A DNA stretch of 64,000 bases from JAISFI01 sp031553775 (GTDB lineage Bacteria; Bacteroidota; Bacteroidia; Bacteroidales; Azobacteroidaceae), in NCBI GenBank assembly GCA_031553775.1, contig JAVBLA010000040.1, positions 1 through 64,000 of the forward strand, written 5' to 3'. How positions within the stretch are numbered: position 1 is the first letter of the stretch; every line of letters begins with the position of its first letter. The notes beneath the pieces were generated by a model that was given only the letters and a program-made list of their open reading frames with translations, made no database searches and was not told the DNA's origin. Both the position numbers and the translations under genes were made by a program. Shown here in pieces: positions 1 to 7,886 of the stretch.

Positions 1-1
1 T

Positions 2-322
2 TGGAAAGTTCTTTGGATATCAGGATTTGGAAAGACCAAAGATGATATAACGATAATGACTCTTGAGGATCAAATAAATAAATCTGAAGAAGGCATTCTT
101 TATTCATGGAAATCTTTATTCGATTTCACAACTGGCACTCTCCAACTTCATGAGTTTTTGCTATTAGGCGATATTAACCTGGAAAAGTTGCACAGGTATG
201 AAGATGATGAAATAATGAAAAAAAGTTGCGAATTCTGTATTGAACTTGTTGATTCTTCGTATTGGGAAATAAGTTCTTCAAATTCTTTTTTTTTAGAAAA
301 TATTAAAGATAATCTGAAATAA
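2..322 (+). CDS. 3' part of a gene of unknown function
   Basis: The frame ending in TAA at 320-322 stays open back to base 2, so the true start probably lies outside the window; an internal ATG at 56 would give only 88 residues. The visible part is acidic and rich in Leu, Ser and Glu, with no membrane segment, no signal peptide and no motif I recognise. Small acidic proteins beside RHS genes are often immunity proteins, and an RHS remnant lies 0.8 kb downstream, but that link is inference from position only. Base use is AT-rich like the rest of this accessory patch. Confidence 0.45.
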   Translation, partial: WKVLWISGFGKTKDDITIMTLEDQINKSEEGILYSWKSLFDFTTGTLQLHEFLLLGDINLEKLHRYEDDEIMKKSCEFCIELVDSSYWEISSSNSFFLENIKDNLK

Positions 323-355
323 TATATTGCTATATGCAACACGTATTATTATTAG

Positions 356-571
356 TACACAAAACATTATAATAAATCAGGTAAATTATCATTGCATTCT
401 TTTGCATATCTTTTATATCTCCCAATTACGAATATTTTTATATATGCGTTTTTAATGAGAAAAATACGTATAGACTATCCGGAATATACTCTAAAGAAGT
501 CTTTTATATTGTTTCTTAAAGGACAATTGATAACAAACCTTATTAAAAAAACAACCAGACATATAATATAA
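356..571 (+). pseudogene. Open frame, possible membrane-protein remnant
   Basis: Between the two flanking genes a frame without stops runs for 72 codons from just after a TAG at 353 to TAA at 569. Its first half is hydrophobic and reads like a transmembrane stretch (SFAYLLYLPITNIFIYAF); its second half is basic. The first ATG in frame is at 455 and would give only 38 residues. I read it as a possible decayed 3' end of a membrane-protein gene, but it may be chance in AT-rich DNA. Confidence 0.2.
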
Positions 572-584
572 ATTAATAAAAAAA

Positions 585-1091
585 ATGAGCACAAATGAAG
601 TAACGATTCCCATGAGGCTGTTATCTATGGCCGTAGATCATTTCGTAATGTCTTTTCTTTTACTCGTAATCATGTTTCCGGTAATGATATTTGGAATTAC
701 ACTACCCTATTCCATTTATGTTGGAATTCCGGTATTTGCTTTGTATTTCTGTAAAGATTCATTTGGAGGGAAAAGTATAGCAAAAAGGATATTTAAGTTG
801 CAGGTGGTAAATTATAAAACGGGATTGCCGGCAATCCCGTTTCAATGTATGATCCGGAATTTGTTTTGTATTTTCTGGTTTGTAGAAGTGATAATAATAT
901 TGTTCAATCCTGGGAGAAGAATCGGAGATTTTATTGCCTTTACAAAAGTAGTGCCGGAGGTGAATAAAAAGCCCGAAAAGATACATGTGTCGGGGATTAT
1001 TTTTACTTATATATTTACTTGTGCTGTTTTGTATGGTGTATACTTTTTGTTCTTGGATAATTTGTTCTCCAAATATTATGGTTTACTATAA
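585..1091 (+). CDS. RDD family membrane protein
   Basis: 168 residues. The N-terminal third holds an Arg-Leu-x-x-x-x-x-Asp pattern (MRLLSMAVDHF) followed by two hydrophobic segments at about 20-60. A motif FGGKSIAKRIFKLQVV at about 60-75 and a third segment at about 100-118 (IFWFVEVIIILF) fit the RDD fold, as does GRRIGDFIAFTKVV. A fourth segment lies near the C-terminus. RDD proteins are small inner-membrane proteins of mostly unknown role; some are linked to ion transport or sit in toxin-immunity neighbourhoods. The ATG at 585 follows an A-rich leader. The gene stops 10 bases before homology to RHS proteins begins in another frame. Function here is unknown. Confidence 0.75.
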   Translation: MSTNEVTIPMRLLSMAVDHFVMSFLLLVIMFPVMIFGITLPYSIYVGIPVFALYFCKDSFGGKSIAKRIFKLQVVNYKTGLPAIPFQCMIRNLFCIFWFVEVIIILFNPGRRIGDFIAFTKVVPEVNKKPEKIHVSGIIFTYIFTCAVLYGVYFLFLDNLFSKYYGLL

Positions 1092-1101
1092 AAGACGAAC
1101 C

Positions 1102-1578
1102 TGGGATGTGAACAAAAATATTAGCAGAATCCGGTATAATTACTTAAATTTGCCGGAGGAACTGCAAACCCGTCAGGGCCACAAAACTTTATACACCTAT
1201 TCAGCTTCAGGCGTGAAGTTGAGGGTGGAACATACTACAGCCAAGGCAGAAATACAAGTACCGGTATCGGATATCCGGGCACTGGCAGGCAATGAGATCC
1301 TATCCCGGATCGAAACAGATTATGAGGGTAACAAGATCTACGAAAACGGTCAGTTAAAACTGGTACTGACTCCGGAAGGTTACCTGGCCTATGACCAGGA
1401 TAATACAGTACAGGAATGGGGAGCTCCGGAAAGCTATAACTGGTATTATTACTACAATCTGCGGGATCATCTGGGAAGTAACCGGGTAACGTTACAGAAA
1501 GACGGCAATAGTTTATCCATCAGTGGAAAAACAGCAATTGCAGGAGAAATAGAAGCTTATAGCCGTCAATTTTTATTT
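1102..1578 (+). pseudogene. RHS repeat-associated core fragment (remnant)
   Basis: A frame with no start of its own reads WDVNKNISRIRYNYLNLPEELQ and later YNLRDHLGSNRVTLQ, the hallmark of the RHS/YD-repeat core of Bacteroidota polymorphic toxins. Both ends are missing: upstream the frame runs back into the RDD gene, where the translation is nonsense, and downstream it diverges just after the NLRDHLGSNRV motif and runs into the antisense end of the ATPase gene. The hyper-variable toxin tip and the large N-terminal repeat body are absent. This is a scar of a once much larger RHS gene. Translation from the GTG/ATG codons inside the RDD gene is unlikely. Confidence 0.7.
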
Positions 1579-1584
1579 GACAAA

Positions 1585-2754
1585 TCAATAATTAAACCCG
1601 AATGCCCACAATGGAACAACATTCCCATATCCGATTTCTATATCGTCTTTTACCACAAAAGCATTCTTCATTCCTTCAATTTGTTTTTGTCCTTTGCCTT
1701 TTCCACCGACCTCAAATGTAAAGTCATTCACTAAAAAATCGGAAACGGGAGATGAAAATACATTGTTTTTTACCGAGAGTTGATTGAAGAAAAAAGTTTC
1801 GCGTATGTTCCCGATATCTGGTCTGTCTTCTGCAAGTGCATAAATCAGGTTGGGATTATTCAGATATACTTTTTCAATTTTTCCTAAAAGCTGGATTCCT
1901 TTGGTAGGATTCCGAAGTTGTGAAATAACCTGCACCTTTTCAAGGTAAAAAAAGAAATCAACAATTTGATTACGATGCACATCAATTTTATCAGCAATTT
2001 TTATAAATACAGGTTTAAACGGTACACTTTGGGATATAATATAAAGCAGTTGTTTTATTTTTTTAGAAGTAGAAATTGTTAGATTTGCGTGAATAGGAAT
2101 ATCTGTTTCCAGAATGAGAGTCAGTATGTTTTGTAGCCTTACTTCATAAGAAGATTCTTTGAAAAAAGGATAATATCCCTTTTTCAGATATTCTTTGAAA
2201 AGGGGCAGTGGGTGCTGAATCTCCTGAAGTTTCACACGATTCCGGGTAATTTCCTCTAAAGAATAAGCCGGCAAAGAGATTCCTTGAGACAGATTTAAAT
2301 ATTCACGAAAGGACATTCCGGGTAAATGGTAAGAAATAGCCCTTCTGCTCAGGTCATCGCTGCCTTTATAAATATCCAGAATGGAAGAACCTGTGAATAT
2401 AATCTGAAGGTCGGGAAAATAATCATACATCATTTTTACCTCTTTAGACCAATCTTTGTACTTATGTATTTCATCAATGAAAAAATGTTTTCCTCCATTT
2501 TTATAGAATGAAGAAGCTAAATCGAACAACCTGTTTTCAGCGAAATAAATATCATCTGCGTTTATATATAAGGATGTCTGAGTATCAAGATTCAATTTGA
2601 TGTGTTGTAAAAGAAGTGTTGTTTTTCCAACTCCTCTTGCTCCGACAATGGCAATTAGACGATTGCTCCAGTCAATTTCTTCATGTAAATATCGTAAGAA
2701 TGTTGTACTCGTCTGATTTAACAAGTTATGAAATAATTCAAATAATCGCTCCAT
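1585..2754 (-). CDS. AAA ATPase with C-terminal DUF4143 domain
   Basis: 389 residues. Walker A GARGVGKTT at 38-46, Walker B FFIDEIHKY at 91-99, then IIFTGSSILDIYKG at 118-131 with an arginine pair RRA at 137-139 as expected for the AAA_14 family. The C-terminal half, ending KGIQLLGKIEKVYLNNPNL, resembles DUF4143, which has winged-helix and nuclease-like folds. The sequence ends VPLWAFGFNY, the usual end of full-length members, so the gene looks intact. These ATPases are abundant and mobile in Bacteroidota; their role is not established. The gene is transcribed alone from a promoter embedded at the edge of a long palindrome. Its 3' end abuts an RHS remnant, suggesting insertion or deletion at this site. 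Confidence 0.85.
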   Translation of the reverse strand: MERLFELFHNLLNQTSTTFLRYLHEEIDWSNRLIAIVGARGVGKTTLLLQHIKLNLDTQTSLYINADDIYFAENRLFDLASSFYKNGGKHFFIDEIHKYKDWSKEVKMMYDYFPDLQIIFTGSSILDIYKGSDDLSRRAISYHLPGMSFREYLNLSQGISLPAYSLEEITRNRVKLQEIQHPLPLFKEYLKKGYYPFFKESSYEVRLQNILTLILETDIPIHANLTISTSKKIKQLLYIISQSVPFKPVFIKIADKIDVHRNQIVDFFFYLEKVQVISQLRNPTKGIQLLGKIEKVYLNNPNLIYALAEDRPDIGNIRETFFFNQLSVKNNVFSSPVSDFLVNDFTFEVGGKGKGQKQIEGMKNAFVVKDDIEIGYGNVVPLWAFGFNY

Positions 2755-2780
2755 ATTTTGCTGTATTTTAGATTATTGGG

Positions 2781-2788
2781 CAAAGATA
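2781..2788 (-). promoter_or_regulatory. -7 element for the AAA ATPase gene
   Basis: Read on the minus strand these bases are TATCTTTG, a perfect match to the Bacteroidota -7 consensus TAnnTTTG, 26 bases upstream of the ATPase ATG. A TTTG is present 15 bases further upstream, shorter than the usual 19-21 spacing, and lies inside the adjoining inverted repeat. Confidence 0.55.
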
Positions 2789-2791
2789 ATG

Positions 2792-2851
2792 AAAAATGCT
2801 GAACAAAAAGTGCATTTTTTAAAATATTTGCACTTTTTGTTCAGCATTTTT
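2792..2851. repeat. Perfect 23-bp inverted repeat (operator-like)
   Basis: Left arm 2792-2814 and right arm 2829-2851 are exact reverse complements (core TGCTGAACAAAAAGTGCA) separated by a 14-base AT loop. The left arm starts 3 bases upstream of the -7 element of the ATPase gene and covers the -33 region, so a protein bound there would compete with RNA polymerase. It could also be the terminal mark of a small mobile unit, or a hairpin terminating the rnr-side transcripts, but there is no T-run of terminator type. Confidence 0.8.
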
Positions 2852-2902
2852 GCGAAAAGGAGTAATTATAGCAATAACAGAAATAAACCGATCAATATCA
2901 AA

Positions 2903-5050
2903 TCAATCCACTAAAGCAAAATCCAACTGCCTCCTCTCCAGGTTCGCCCGTACCACTTTGATCGTAATCGGATCACCTAACTGGTACCGATGCTTATTCC
3001 TCCGGCCGGTAAGACAGTAGTTCTTGTCGTCGAATTCGTAGTAATCGTCGTTCAAGTCGCGGATGGGAACCATCCCTTCGCATTTGTTTTCGTTGATTTC
3101 CACATACAGGCCCCATTCCGTAACTCCGGAAATTACGCCATCGAAGATCATGCCTAATCTTTCCGACATGAATTCCACTTGTTTATACTTAATGGAAGTG
3201 CGTTCTGCATTGGATGCAATTTGCTCCATATTGGAAGAGTGTTTACAGATATCTTCATATTTTTCCTGCGAAACGGAACGTCCCCCGGAGAGGTATTTTT
3301 CCAGCAGGCGGTGAACGATCATATCCGGGTATCTCCGGATGGGCGATGTGAAGTGTGTGTAATATTCGAATGCCAGTCCGTAATGGCCGATGTTTTCCGT
3401 AGAATAAACGGCTTTGGCCATAGACCGTACAGCTACTGTTTCCACCAGATTCTGTTCCCGTTTGCCCTGTACCTCATCCAACAACTGATTAATTCCTTTG
3501 GAAACATCCGACTTTGTTCCCGTGGTTTTTAACTTGTATCCGAACCGGCGGATAAAAGCCGAAAAATTGTCCAGCTTTTCCGGATCGGGCAGGTCATGCA
3601 CCCGGTACACGAAAGTTTTGGCCTGTTTCCCTTTCGGTGTTTTTCCGACAAATTCGGCAACTGTTCTGTTGGCCAATAACATGAACTCTTCTATCAACTT
3701 GTTGGAATCTTTTGATTCTTTGAAAAATACGTTTACCGGCTTTCCCTGGTTGTCCAGTTCAAATTTGACTTCAAAACGGTCGAAATTAATAGCACCGTGT
3801 GAAAACCTTTTCTTTCTCAGGATCTTAGCCAGTCTGTCTAAGGTGAGGACTTCTTCTTTGAAATCCCCTTCCCCGGTTTCAATTACCATTTGTGCTTCTT
3901 CGTAAGTGAAGCGGCGAACAGACCGGATCACTGTTCTTACAATACGCGAATGCTTGATCTCCCCATTTTCCTGCATCTCAAAAATTGCTGAAAAACAAAG
4001 CTTGTCTTCATCCGGACGAAGGGAACAAACAGCATTGCATAACTTTTCAGGCAACATGGGAATTGTCCTGTCTACCAGGTAAATGGAGGTGGCGCGACTT
4101 TCCGCTTCCTTATCGATCAGGCTTTCCGGCTGTACATAATGCGTTACGTCGGCAATGTGTACGCCAATTTCCCAGACGCCGTCTTTGGTTTTCCGGATAG
4201 AAAGGGCATCGTCGAAATCTTTCGCATCTTTCGGGTCGATAGTAAAAGTAGGAACTCCCCTGAAGTCTTCCCTGTTTTGAATATCTTCTCTGGATATTTC
4301 AACCGGGATTTTATCAGCGGCTTTCTCCACTTCTTCAGGATACCTGTAGGGCAGGCCGAATTCGGCGAGGATGGCATGCATTTCCGTAGTGTTGGCGCCT
4401 GCATCTCCCAGTACATCGATTACTTCGCCTGTCGGGTTCTTAGCCCGGTCGGGCCATTCGAGTACCTTGACCACTACTTTCTGTCCGTCTTTTGCTCCTT
4501 TCAGTTTTTCTTTCGGAATAAAAATATCGTTGGCCAGCAGTTTGTTATCAGTAACCAGGAATGCATAATGGGCGCTGACATCGAGAACGCCTACAAAAGT
4601 GTGTTGGGCGCGTTCCAAAACTTCGGTAACTTCTGCTTCCGGATCTCTCCCTTTTCGCTTAGCCAGCAATTGCACCCGGACCCGGTCGCCGTTCATGGCA
4701 TGAGCCGAGTTTCTTTCCGCAACAAAAATAGGATCTCCTCCTTCTCCGTCGGGGATGAACCAGTTCTTACCGTTATGGCGCCTTTCAAAAATGCCTTCCG
4801 CAATCACGCCTAATCCGTTCAGTTTATATTTTCCCCTGCTCGTTTCTTTCAGGAAATCGTCTTCTGCGAGCATCATCAGAATCTGGGAGACTAATATTTT
4901 GTTTGCCTGTGAGGTGGCTCCTATTTCAGCACTGACTTGTTTATAGTTCAAGGTTTCTTTAGGGCAACGGTTGAAAAGTGAGACGATCCGGTTGATCAGG
5001 TCCTGTTTCCTCAATTGTTTTTTCGGTTTGTTTTCTTTTTTCTTACTCAT
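2903..5050 (-). CDS. rnr: Ribonuclease R
   Basis: 715 residues, the usual length for the RNB family. It is a processive 3'-5' exoribonuclease that degrades structured RNA in the cytoplasm. A basic Lys-rich N-terminus (1-15) is followed by a winged-helix region, cold-shock-type OB folds at about 80-210, and the catalytic RNB domain with TIDPKDAKDFDDAL at about 270-284, whose aspartates bind Mg2+. HYTHFTSPIRRYPDMIVHR at about 570 is the second RNB signature. A C-terminal S1 domain spans about 625-710. No long basic tail follows. The gene is monocistronic; its long leader contains a REP-like hairpin. Confidence 0.95.
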   Translation of the reverse strand: MSKKKENKPKKQLRKQDLINRIVSLFNRCPKETLNYKQVSAEIGATSQANKILVSQILMMLAEDDFLKETSRGKYKLNGLGVIAEGIFERRHNGKNWFIPDGEGGDPIFVAERNSAHAMNGDRVRVQLLAKRKGRDPEAEVTEVLERAQHTFVGVLDVSAHYAFLVTDNKLLANDIFIPKEKLKGAKDGQKVVVKVLEWPDRAKNPTGEVIDVLGDAGANTTEMHAILAEFGLPYRYPEEVEKAADKIPVEISREDIQNREDFRGVPTFTIDPKDAKDFDDALSIRKTKDGVWEIGVHIADVTHYVQPESLIDKEAESRATSIYLVDRTIPMLPEKLCNAVCSLRPDEDKLCFSAIFEMQENGEIKHSRIVRTVIRSVRRFTYEEAQMVIETGEGDFKEEVLTLDRLAKILRKKRFSHGAINFDRFEVKFELDNQGKPVNVFFKESKDSNKLIEEFMLLANRTVAEFVGKTPKGKQAKTFVYRVHDLPDPEKLDNFSAFIRRFGYKLKTTGTKSDVSKGINQLLDEVQGKREQNLVETVAVRSMAKAVYSTENIGHYGLAFEYYTHFTSPIRRYPDMIVHRLLEKYLSGGRSVSQEKYEDICKHSSNMEQIASNAERTSIKYKQVEFMSERLGMIFDGVISGVTEWGLYVEINENKCEGMVPIRDLNDDYYEFDDKNYCLTGRRNKHRYQLGDPITIKVVRANLERRQLDFALVD

Positions 5051-5122
5051 GTTGTTGTTCTGTGATTTAAATTATGGAAAGAAGTTGTATCAAAAGTAGT
5101 TATTAATTGTCATTACAAGCAC

Positions 5123-5210
5123 AAATCCCGTCATTGCGAGTGATAGCGAAGCAATCTACCGCAATTATCAGGAGATTGCTTCGTCATTCCTTCTCGCAAT
5201 GACGGGATTT
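5123..5210. repeat. REP-like hairpin, copy 1 (CGTCATTGCGAG family)
   Basis: Outer arms 5123-5140 and 5193-5210 are perfect 18-bp reverse complements (CCCGTCATTGCGAG in the left arm). Inner arms CGAAGCAATCT (5147-5157) and AGATTGCTTCG (5173-5183) pair as well, giving a long interrupted cruciform. Similar elements occur at 26658 and 58180. It lies between rnr and its likely promoter, so it would be in the rnr leader RNA. Confidence 0.85.
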
Positions 5211-5251
5211 TTTCAAGCTTTTGATACACCGTCTCCTAAAATCTTATCCCG

Positions 5252-5259
5252 CAAAGGTA
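5252..5259 (-). promoter_or_regulatory. -7 element, probable rnr promoter
   Basis: Minus-strand TACCTTTG matches TAnnTTTG. It lies about 200 bases upstream of rnr and points at it. No clear -33 TTTG is seen at the expected distance, so confidence is moderate. Confidence 0.45.
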
Positions 5260-5299
5260 AGATTTCTTTCCGATCTAACATTGATCGGGTAGGAAAGGT

Positions 5300-6043
5300 T
5301 TAAAAATCAAGCCGGAAACCCATGCCCATCGGCTTGAGATCCGGTCCTTTCCCATTTTCTATCAGGGAGAAAGGAGAATAATATGCAAAAAGACTCACAT
5401 CTCCGATTCCGGCCTGGAGCATAAAACGGGCATTGACCGGAAGAATATTCAGGTCCCGTCCCAGATCGACCTGTTCGTTAGTATCCCTGTATTGTACCTG
5501 AGATTTCGAATAGCATTTAATATATCCCACAATTCCTCCGGAAATATGATAACTTTTGTTCCGTTCCACTTTTTTCTGGAATTCTATCAATAAGGGAATG
5601 GTTGCATAATATGCCAGCAATTTACTGGACTGGTAATGAATGCCTTCCGGAGCAGGTTCGAATCTGGTGATGCTTTCTTCTTCCGCCAGGCCGATATCTC
5701 CTTTGAAATGATAACGCGACCAATCGATTCCGACTCCTGAAACAAATATAAAGTTGCGATACAAACGCAGGTAACACTCAATAGGATTAAGAACAATGGC
5801 ATAACATCTGCCGTTATTCAGGTCGGCTCCTTCCATATCTTGGAACCCGTTGAAAGACATGCCGAAACCTGTCCAGTGCGGATCAAAGTGTTGTTTCTTT
5901 TTCCAGGAAAAAATAAGACCATAAGCGGAACCGTCAAAAACCACGGAACTGTTCTCATGCGATGAAGTTGCCGTACTATCCTCCTGTGCCATCAAAAAGG
6001 CAGGCAATAAACAAAAACACAGTAAAATAACAGATTTTTTCAT
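5300..6043 (-). CDS. Predicted outer-membrane beta-barrel protein
   Basis: 247 residues with a clear signal peptide (MKKSVILLCFCLLPAFLMAQ, cut near residue 19). The mature part alternates polar and aromatic residues in short strands rich in Gly and Tyr and ends in Arg-Leu-Asp-Phe (GMGFRLDF), typical of a terminal barrel strand with aromatic C-terminus. No known enzyme motif. It is the last gene of an ECF sigma operon, 6 bases after the preceding gene, and is probably the envelope output of that operon. The substrate or role is unknown. Confidence 0.65.
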   Translation of the reverse strand: MKKSVILLCFCLLPAFLMAQEDSTATSSHENSSVVFDGSAYGLIFSWKKKQHFDPHWTGFGMSFNGFQDMEGADLNNGRCYAIVLNPIECYLRLYRNFIFVSGVGIDWSRYHFKGDIGLAEEESITRFEPAPEGIHYQSSKLLAYYATIPLLIEFQKKVERNKSYHISGGIVGYIKCYSKSQVQYRDTNEQVDLGRDLNILPVNARFMLQAGIGDVSLFAYYSPFSLIENGKGPDLKPMGMGFRLDF

Positions 6044-6049
6044 GATTGT

Positions 6050-6541
6050 TTAATTATTTAATTTGATTCGTTTTTTGTTGACATATATAAAAAGATCTTT
6101 CAATTTATCCAGCTCCTGCTCTAATTGCTGGGGCGGAAAATCGCCTTTCAGATAAACCAGAGTAAGCTTTTTAGATTTATTCTTGTATAAAAGATATTCG
6201 TATGTTTTATTTTTAGAGTCCAGCTTCAGTACATAATAAGCCGTTTCCAGTTTGCCGTTTTTCTGGCTTTCAAATAATTTGGTTCCCCCCTTCATGTCTT
6301 TTTCCAGGGCTCTGGCACAGGCCAGGGCCCGTTCCGTGTTTTCTGGCATGACCAGGCTCTTGTAGAACGAAATATTACTGTTTTTCGACAATACATCCGT
6401 CGACAAGGTTACCAATACCGATTCGTTCATCATCCCGTAAGCTTTAAATACGGAGTCGGTTTGCAAATCCCGTTGAGATAGAGCCGGGGAGAACGGGAAA
6501 AACGGCAGAATGATAATTAGTGTGATTATGAGATGTTTCAT
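6050..6541 (-). CDS. DUF4252-like exported protein
   Basis: 163 residues when started at the ATG at 6541, which opens a good signal peptide (MKHLIITLIIILPFFPFSPALS). A longer frame from 6646 exists, but its first 35 residues are just translated intergenic repeat (IQFSIVNFQFSIV), so I reject it. The mature protein resembles the small DUF4252 proteins found with ECF sigma factors in Bacteroidota; no catalytic motif is visible. It lies between the anti-sigma-like gene and the outer-membrane protein and probably belongs to the same envelope response. Confidence 0.6.
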   Translation of the reverse strand: MKHLIITLIIILPFFPFSPALSQRDLQTDSVFKAYGMMNESVLVTLSTDVLSKNSNISFYKSLVMPENTERALACARALEKDMKGGTKLFESQKNGKLETAYYVLKLDSKNKTYEYLLYKNKSKKLTLVYLKGDFPPQQLEQELDKLKDLFIYVNKKRIKLNN

Positions 6542-6542
6542 A

Positions 6543-6578
6543 ACAATTGAAAATTGAAAATTGACAATTGAAAATTGG
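6543..6578. repeat. AT-rich CAATTTTCAATT spacer repeat
   Basis: Tandem and inverted copies of AATTGAAAATTGACAATTG fill the gap just upstream of the DUF4252-like gene. The same unit recurs at many gene borders in this window. Confidence 0.7.
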
Positions 6579-6650
6579 ATGGGGCCGGTTTTCGATTGAC
6601 AATGTGTTGTTATTTCTGTTACTTTGGGTTGTATGCTTTGTTTCATGTTT

Positions 6651-7130
6651 TCAGAGATCGTTGAAGTCGTTTAACAGGTTGATCTGAGATCCGAACAGGT
6701 CGTCGTTTGTTTCGGAAATATTTTCCAGGGCACGAAGCACTTCGGTATTGACACTTTTTTCGTCGATATGTTTGACGCCGCTGATATAGACCGACGATTC
6801 GGAATATGACACTTTGTGGCTCCTTTCTGTTAATCCCCGGATGCCGAAGAACAACAGGATACCGGCGGCCAATCCACTGATTCCGATTGTGAGGAGCTGT
6901 TTCCGGAAGCGGCCTGTTTTATTTTTTCCGGAAATTTCCGGATGCAAGACAGGCTGATCCGGTATTTTCTCCCCTTCTATTTGTCCGGTAAAAAAAGAGA
7001 ACATCGGGCGGTATGTTTCCATGGATTCAGGAAGGTCGGCCTGCAAAAAATAATTCCGGAGAAATTTTTCTTCATCCAGTGAGGTTTGCCCTTCAAAATA
7101 TTTTTCCAGCAAAATTTCTATATTTGTCAT
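6651..7130 (-). CDS. Putative membrane anti-sigma-type protein
   Basis: 159 residues. The first 40 residues (IEILLEKYFEGQTSLDEEKFLRNYF) form the short helical region seen in small Bacteroidota proteins paired with ECF sigma factors. One transmembrane segment lies at about 85-103 (LLTIGISGLAAGILLFFGI), leaving a short outer part. Its start codon overlaps the end of the sigma gene by 4 bases, so the two are translationally coupled. By position and topology it probably holds the sigma factor inactive, but it has no zinc-binding anti-sigma motif, so that is inference. Confidence 0.6.
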   Translation of the reverse strand: MTNIEILLEKYFEGQTSLDEEKFLRNYFLQADLPESMETYRPMFSFFTGQIEGEKIPDQPVLHPEISGKNKTGRFRKQLLTIGISGLAAGILLFFGIRGLTERSHKVSYSESSVYISGVKHIDEKSVNTEVLRALENISETNDDLFGSQINLLNDFNDL

Positions 7131-7645
7131 TGCTGATAGATTGTTAGCTTGTAGTTGTTGATAATTAAATACTTATCCCGCACTTTTTTGCGTGCTCTCG
7201 ACAGATTCATTCTCACAGCGCTTACCTGCGTTCCTGTGATATCGGCAATTTCTTCCAATTCATAACCTTCCACATCCCGCATCAGGATAATTTTTTGCTG
7301 TAATTCGGGAAGGGAATCTATAATTTTCCTTACCAGTGCAACAGCATCTTTGATCTCTGCCTGTGTAAATGTTTTTTCGTTTTCATCCCTGAAGTGATTA
7401 TCTTCCGGTACTACGGTTATTTTCCGGCTTCTCAGTTTGTCTATACAGATATTTTTCGTGATCTGCATGCTTAGCCCCCCGGGGTTTGTATGCGAATCGA
7501 GTTGTTCCCGGATATTCCAGAGCCTTAACAGCGTTTCCTGCACGGTATCTTCCGCGTCGTCCATATGTCCCAACATGCTCAGTGAATAACTCAAAAGTTT
7601 TTCCCTGAGGGGCATAATCTCCGATTTGAACTGCTGCAAATTCAT
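7127..7645 (-). CDS. ECF-type RNA polymerase sigma factor
   Basis: 172 residues from the ATG at 7645 (MNLQQFKSEI). A longer frame from 7684 would contain the promoter in its coding part and is less likely. Region 2 is visible at about 12-60 with DAEDTVQETLLRLW, and region 4 at about 115-160 with LPELQQKIILMRDVEGYELEEIADITG followed by the helix-turn-helix VSAVRMNLSRARKKVR. It directs RNA polymerase to a small regulon, most likely including its own operon with the three downstream envelope genes. Confidence 0.9.
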   Translation of the reverse strand: MNLQQFKSEIMPLREKLLSYSLSMLGHMDDAEDTVQETLLRLWNIREQLDSHTNPGGLSMQITKNICIDKLRSRKITVVPEDNHFRDENEKTFTQAEIKDAVALVRKIIDSLPELQQKIILMRDVEGYELEEIADITGTQVSAVRMNLSRARKKVRDKYLIINNYKLTIYQQ

Positions 7646-7663
7646 ATACAATGGAATAACGGG

Positions 7664-7671
7664 CAAAGGTA
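7664..7671 (-). promoter_or_regulatory. -7 element upstream of the sigma gene
   Basis: Minus-strand TACCTTTG fits TAnnTTTG and sits 19 bases from the chosen ATG. No good -33 is seen. Its position supports the shorter sigma start. Confidence 0.45.
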
Positions 7672-7806
7672 AAATTTCTAACATGCGATTCCGTTTTTTT
7701 TCTGATTTATTTCTTTTCCCGGAGAAAACTTGAAGAAGGACAAGATAAAGGTAAATTGTTTGATTGCTTCGGGAAATATTTCACTGTAAATTTTTCAACA
7801 AAAAAC

Positions 7807-7837
7807 TTGCAACATCCAAAAAAATACCCTAATTTTG
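7807..7837 (+). promoter_or_regulatory. Promoter of rpsU
   Basis: TTG at 7807-7809, a 20-base spacer and TAATTTTG at 7830-7837 match the Bacteroidota -33/-7 promoter. It lies 50 bases upstream of the rpsU ATG. Confidence 0.75.
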
Positions 7838-7886
7838 CCACCCGTTTGAAGTGAATCCAAACTAAGTATAAAACAGATAAAAAATT

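Noticed and set aside
985..1734. 249-codon plus-strand frame
   Set aside because: Its start lies inside the RDD gene and its end is antisense to the ATPase gene. Only the middle resembles protein, so I report an RHS remnant instead.
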